NCBI GenBank assembly: GCA_039519185.1
Contig: CM076850.1
Span: 162,484,462 to 162,548,461 of the forward strand
Length of the DNA stretch: 64,000 bases
Reading direction: 5' to 3'
Origin: Astragalus membranaceus
Lineage: Eukaryota; Streptophyta; Magnoliopsida; Fabales; Fabaceae
In this document: positions 61,156 through 64,000 of the stretch, piece by piece
Numbering within the stretch: the first letter of the stretch is position 1
Layout of the letters: each line of letters begins with the position of its first letter
Notes under the pieces: model-generated
Seen by the model: the letters and a program-made list of their open reading frames with translations, nothing else
The model's database searches: none
What the model was told of the DNA's origin: nothing
Translations under genes and position numbers: made by a program

Positions 61156-62794
61156 TGCAGCTAATCAATCAAAATGAAAGCACCTCTATTAACATTGATT
61201 CCAAGGCCTCAAGAGTTCCTTTTCCTCTGCAAGATGAAGTTATTATATTGGCCTTTAATGGACGGACCAGAACATCAGCAGAAGCTGAGCATGAGAAATA
61301 GGGTGGATCCTTCCGTCGTGATATCTTAAAGAATCTCTGATTTAACGCATAGAGGAACATGGATTCCACAAGTAAATCTTTGTAGTCTTTTACTGTTCTA
61401 AGCTCAGTCGCTGGCATCTTATAACTAATCATCACTGCAGACTGTTATTTGGCAAACCCAAAATAACATGTTAAGATCCAAACAAGACAAAATTACAAAT
61501 GAAAACCCAAGGAAAATTGCACTGAAAGTTAATGATTCGTTACTTACTTACCCCAGCAGCTTCAGACTCAACAAAACAAGAAAATCGTGGCTCATCATGT
61601 GATGGAACCTGGAATGCCGGTATAAGTAGAGGATCGGGTGCTGGAACTTTCGGGCCAAAATGAGCCTTTATTAACTCAACCACGCTCTGAAATTGTAAGA
61701 GGGAAAGAGTTTAATAGAAATAATGACAAAAAGAACACAGTCATGAAAGAGATAAATAACAAAAAGAACCTGTGTATCAGAAAAATCTCCCACTGCTATA
61801 ACAGCCATATTACACAAATGATACCACTTCTTGTAAAAATGCCTCACAGTCTCTGGAGAAACAGTCCGAATCACTTTCTCAAGTCCAATTGGTAACCTTT
61901 CAGCATACTGCAATCAATTAAATCCATCATGAAATAACGTACATAAATTACATGATCCAAAATTCTCAAAAACCACATCTGAGTAACCTAGAAGATCATT
62001 TTAACATTAACTAATAGCAGCAAATGTTGGGTAAATGCACCTTTGAACCCTCCATCAATAAAATCCAATGAGCCTCCTGCAGCCTCCCAGTGGCATTTCT
62101 GCTTCCCCTGTACTCTTCCATGACAGCTCCTCTTTCTTTCTCTAAGTCATCTTTCGAGACTCGAATCTACACAGAACAATCTAATCAACTACGACCAATA
62201 TATAAAAACTAGAGAAAGAAAAAAGAGCAATGTTGATACCTCTGAACTGAATTCTGCCAAAACCGAAATGGCCTGAGACAACAACTCTGGCTTGTCAACA
62301 GGAACCAACAGCTCATAGACGGTGTCGTCGGCAGATGTTACGGCATTCTGACAAGCGCCAAATTCGGCTCCAATACTTTCAAGAAACTTAACAATGTCAT
62401 GATTAGTGTATTTCTTTGTAGCACTGAAAGCAAGGTGTTCAACAATGTGAGCAACTCCACGTTCATTCTCTTCTTCAAGAACTGATCTGCGATTACCATG
62501 AGGATTGATTGAGGAATTCATGATTGTAATTGGCGATGTAGGAATGAACAATTAGAAGAAAAGATGAAGTTAGGTTACTGGTTACCCGACTCTGACGGCA
62601 AGTGCGAGAGCAGCTCTCATGCGTGGTTTGGAATTGCAGCGAACGTAGTAGCGAAGACCGTTATCGAGTGTGCCGCAGTCCACGCCAAGTGGTTGCTCTG
62701 TGAGAAGTTGCTCCATGTCGGCGTTCACAAGTTTCAGAGATCGGAACCCTTGTTTCTTCCAGATCGGAGCTGCCTCTGACGGAAGTAATTCCAT
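53083..62794 (-). CDS. Peptidase family M16 zinc protease, PQQL-like
   Basis: Metallopeptidase of the pitrilysin/insulysin family. Twenty exons join in frame: 62794-62586, 62486-62240, 62166-62041, 61907-61770, 61686-61552, 61441-61184, 61038-60901, 60801-60732, 60641-60428, 59937-59832, 57113-56880, 56403-56239, 56159-56010, 55935-55844, 55044-54963, 54838-54755, 54671-54555, 54472-54362, 54214-54134, 53448-53254, plus a last one at 53160-53083. The sum is about 1009 residues, usual for plant PQQL proteins. The inverted zinc motif HIVEH is at about residues 83-87 and the distal Glu lies in EKERGAVMEE near 163. A second M16 half is present (SNGMRICYKRTDFLDDQ, VVIVGNIDP). The C-terminus is a hydrophobic anchor (LAGVAGLAVLALSLW) before HSRIAQSK. 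One intron has a GC donor (after 54555). Its promoter region ends at a PMD element within about 20 bases of the ATG. Confidence 0.95.
55207..55720. mobile_element. Short MULE-like element in an M16 intron
   Basis: Ends GGCTTAATTGCACTTTTAGT and, inverted, GCCCAATTGTATCTTTGGTC, an imperfect inverted pair of about 25 bases. The interior is AT-rich and non-coding. A duplication was not clear because both flanks are A-rich. It lies between exons 55935-55844 and 55044-54963. Confidence 0.6.
57300..59300 (-). pseudogene. Ty1/copia polymerase fragment with LTR remnant, in an M16 intron
   Basis: Minus-strand pieces in copia order: KAWYERLTKRSKTLLRFGF, then MLIIVDGIFITGS (the usual YVDD is lost), FSLKYLGNLEYFLGIEVKHF, SLLLSQSKYVIDLLDKA, then RPIVGAFQYV, ALKRTIRYLKGTPNSGLVF and CNADWPSDLDDGRSTSGGS of the RNase H part, ending NLISWSSKK. 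Frameshifts separate them. A purine tract GAGTTTGAGGAGGAGT (about 57560-57540) and an LTR remnant (57300-57540) follow. Integrase, gag and the 5' LTR are absent. Confidence 0.85.
57799..58390. mobile_element. Terminal-inverted-repeat element nested in the copia remnant
   Basis: Inverted ends TAAGGCTAGAAATGAACC and, read inverted, TAGAGCTGGAAATGAATCG. Subterminal parts carry many AGCTTGA/CTCGAG words. There is no frame and no clear duplication. The ends resemble a common plant hAT-type MITE. Confidence 0.5.
59339..59540 (+). repeat. LTR remnant in the M16 intron
   Basis: GGATGTGAGGGGGTGTGTTG, CATCAACTAGAGATGAGGCC and CTCACCTTACAAGCCAGTTT are lines typical of a common legume copia-type LTR. 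Fragment only, with no partner. Confidence 0.5.
60165..60340. mobile_element. Possible hAT-type MITE fragment in an M16 intron
   Basis: The inverted reading CAGTGTTGTTAAATAGCGGC at 60336-60317, followed by GCCATGGCGACGCCATGGC, resembles a widespread legume hAT MITE. The other end is not clear. Confidence 0.35.
61101..61156. repeat. Compound TG/GA microsatellite in an M16 intron
   Basis: About twenty TG units followed by about seven GA units, 28 bases past the end of exon 61441-61184. Likely length-variable. Confidence 0.95.
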
Positions 62795-62814
62795 TCTTCT
62801 TCGCTCTCAAGTCC

Positions 62815-64000
62815 AGATTTCCGAAAAGTTTAAAAAAATGCTTTTGGAAATAACTATTTCAGAAAATTTTTTAAAAAACATTTTTTTTTATTAAAAAATT
62901 ATAATTATTACGATAAATAACGATATTCGCTAAACTACGATAATATACGAAATACCATAAAAAAATATACGAGTACAGTACAAATACCATAAAAAATACG
63001 AAAAAAAATACAACTACAAGTCAATGTCACAATCAGCCAAAGCACGCAAGAGTCTCTCATATGCCTCAGCTGGAAGGCCCTCGAGTCCCATGACATAACG
63101 GATATGTCCAGCTATAGTCTGGAGCCTATCCTCCATGGTCCGTGGACCAATATCCTCAGCTGCTGGGTCTTGATCTGGTACATCTTCTGGAGGCGGAGGC
63201 GGAGGCGGCGCCGGAGTGAGACGGGGAATGGACACCTCTAAGTACCATGGTGGGTTATCCTGGTCGCACTCACCCGACACAATGGTCCGTCTAGAAGTGT
63301 TCCTGAAAGTTCGCGCCGGGGCAGTGTAGAACAACCACTGCTGTAAAATGTCCGCTGTAGATGGACGTGAGGAACCAACCAAAAGGGGGCGGGCCCGTGT
63401 CACCGGACCCTGTCTGGCATATATGGCATAGTGATGGAGCCCCGGAGCAGGTAACCTCTGAAAAGAGAAATCTGTGAAAATGGTGCGTACTGTTTGTGGT
63501 CCTCCCAATGCCTCCATATGACCTCCTCCCGTCCTAACTCATCCAGCCGCCCCCAAAAATCTATAAGTTTGACAGTGTCGCACTTTTGATTCCCCTACCT
63601 GCTTCAACGTGGATGCTCAGACGCACTGAAGTCTTTGCGCACCACGATGGTGGGGAAGTACTCATAAATCCAACACTGAAATAAAAAAGTGAATAAATAA
63701 ATAAATATGTAATTATATAAATAAAAGTAATTAATTATTGGTAAAAAAAAGTAATTAATTATTACCTGTAGCATAGAAGCGTATCCGCCAATCTGCGATG
63801 TCTCCCAAAAACAGGCGTCGTTGAGCTGCTCGTACAGAATGTCCAAAGTAATTAATTATTGGTAAAAATAAATTAATTAATTATTAAAAGTATTACCTGT
63901 CCCAACCGTAGCCTGGAGACCACGTGGACATTAAAACGGTGCAACAAAACTTGTTGAGCAGCCTCAGCCTCCTCATACTGCTGAAATGCCTTAGCCTCCT
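62815..64000 (-). mobile_element. Second PMD-carrying element, truncated at its left end, running off the window
   Basis: Same orientation and order as 26990-28300: the AACGATATTCGCTAAACTAC line, the PMD frame, the AT-rich intron, then QIGGYASMLQ and the Gln/Ala repeat. The left terminal repeat of about 260 bases is missing, and the copy begins at TTTCCGAAAAGTTT just upstream of the M16 start codon. The right end lies beyond the window. Confidence 0.85.
63014..63517 (-). pseudogene. PMD protein, C-terminal exon, frame open here
   Basis: An uninterrupted 167-residue stretch: TVRTIFTDFSFQRLPAPGLH, the Pro run PPPPPPPEDVPDQDPAAEDI, then MEDRLQTIAGHIRYVMGLEG and a normal stop. It is better kept than the copy at 27184, which has a frame change near 27560. 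Upstream pieces (YEYFPTIVVRKDF; FWETSQIGGYASMLQ) also match PMD. Since the next exon upstream is rearranged near 63841-63890, I treat the gene as broken; a working protein cannot be excluded. Confidence 0.7.

Noticed and set aside
61104..61301. Plus-strand frame starting in Cys/Val repeats
   Set aside because: Translation of the TG microsatellite followed by antisense of an M16 exon.
1..64000. CRISPR arrays, bacterial operons, rRNA genes or organelle insertions
   Set aside because: Repeats are palindromic or LTR-type without regular spacers, genes are intron-containing, and no rRNA or plastid/mitochondrial gene sequence was recognised.

Overview
The window looks like a repeat-rich plant nuclear chromosome, from a eudicot and probably a legume. 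It is AT-rich, its genes have many small exons with GT-AG introns, and it carries nested LTR retrotransposons of Athila-like and Ogre/Tat-like type, Mutator-like (MULE) elements and tRNA-derived SINEs. The legume placement rests on repeat style only. No bacterial operon, phage or CRISPR structure is present.

Four host genes are supported, all on the minus strand. (1) 1-3065 is an SNF7/VPS32 (ESCRT-III) gene whose 3' end lies outside the window. (2) 21954-23121 is a five-exon gene for a 144-residue three-helix membrane protein of unknown function. (3) 46426-47326 is ribosomal protein eL31 (RPL31), with a 5'UTR intron and a telo-box/site-II promoter. (4) 53083-62794 is a zinc peptidase of family M16 (PQQL type) in about 20 exons and about 1009 residues. 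A fifth locus, 38089-41027 on the plus strand, looks like exons of a decayed gene I do not recognise; it has an in-frame stop and an hAT insertion.

Layout. 3.4-16.8 kb is a Russian-doll nest: an MULE-like element, holding an LTR that starts TGTAACACC, holding a minus-strand Ogre/Tat-like non-autonomous retrotransposon, with a LINE 3' fragment beside it. 18.1-20.3 kb is a small LTR element with TSD TCATC. 23.3-24.0 kb is a broken copy of the start of SNF7. 24.3-26.0 kb and 26.7-28.9 kb are two MULEs with 9- and 10-bp target duplications; the second carries a plant-mobile-domain (PMD) gene. 30.6-37.5 kb is a solo LTR split by a very young gag-only Athila-like element. 39.97-40.87 kb is an hAT element. 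42.8-43.9, 44.35-45.6 and 47.9-50.7 kb are three more MULE-like elements, the last with a decayed transposase. 51.3-51.8 kb holds a SINE and a fragment of the membrane-protein gene. 62.8-64 kb is a second PMD element, truncated against the start of the M16 gene.

The genes do not form a pathway. The main story is how elements have shaped them: promoters of RPL31, M16 and SNF7 end within a few tens to hundreds of bases at an element, M16 introns have absorbed copia and MULE pieces, and two host genes have left fragments elsewhere in the window. The most unusual recurring structure is a set of MULE-like elements with C-rich termini (ACCCCC) followed by arrays of short palindromes, a different palindrome in each element.
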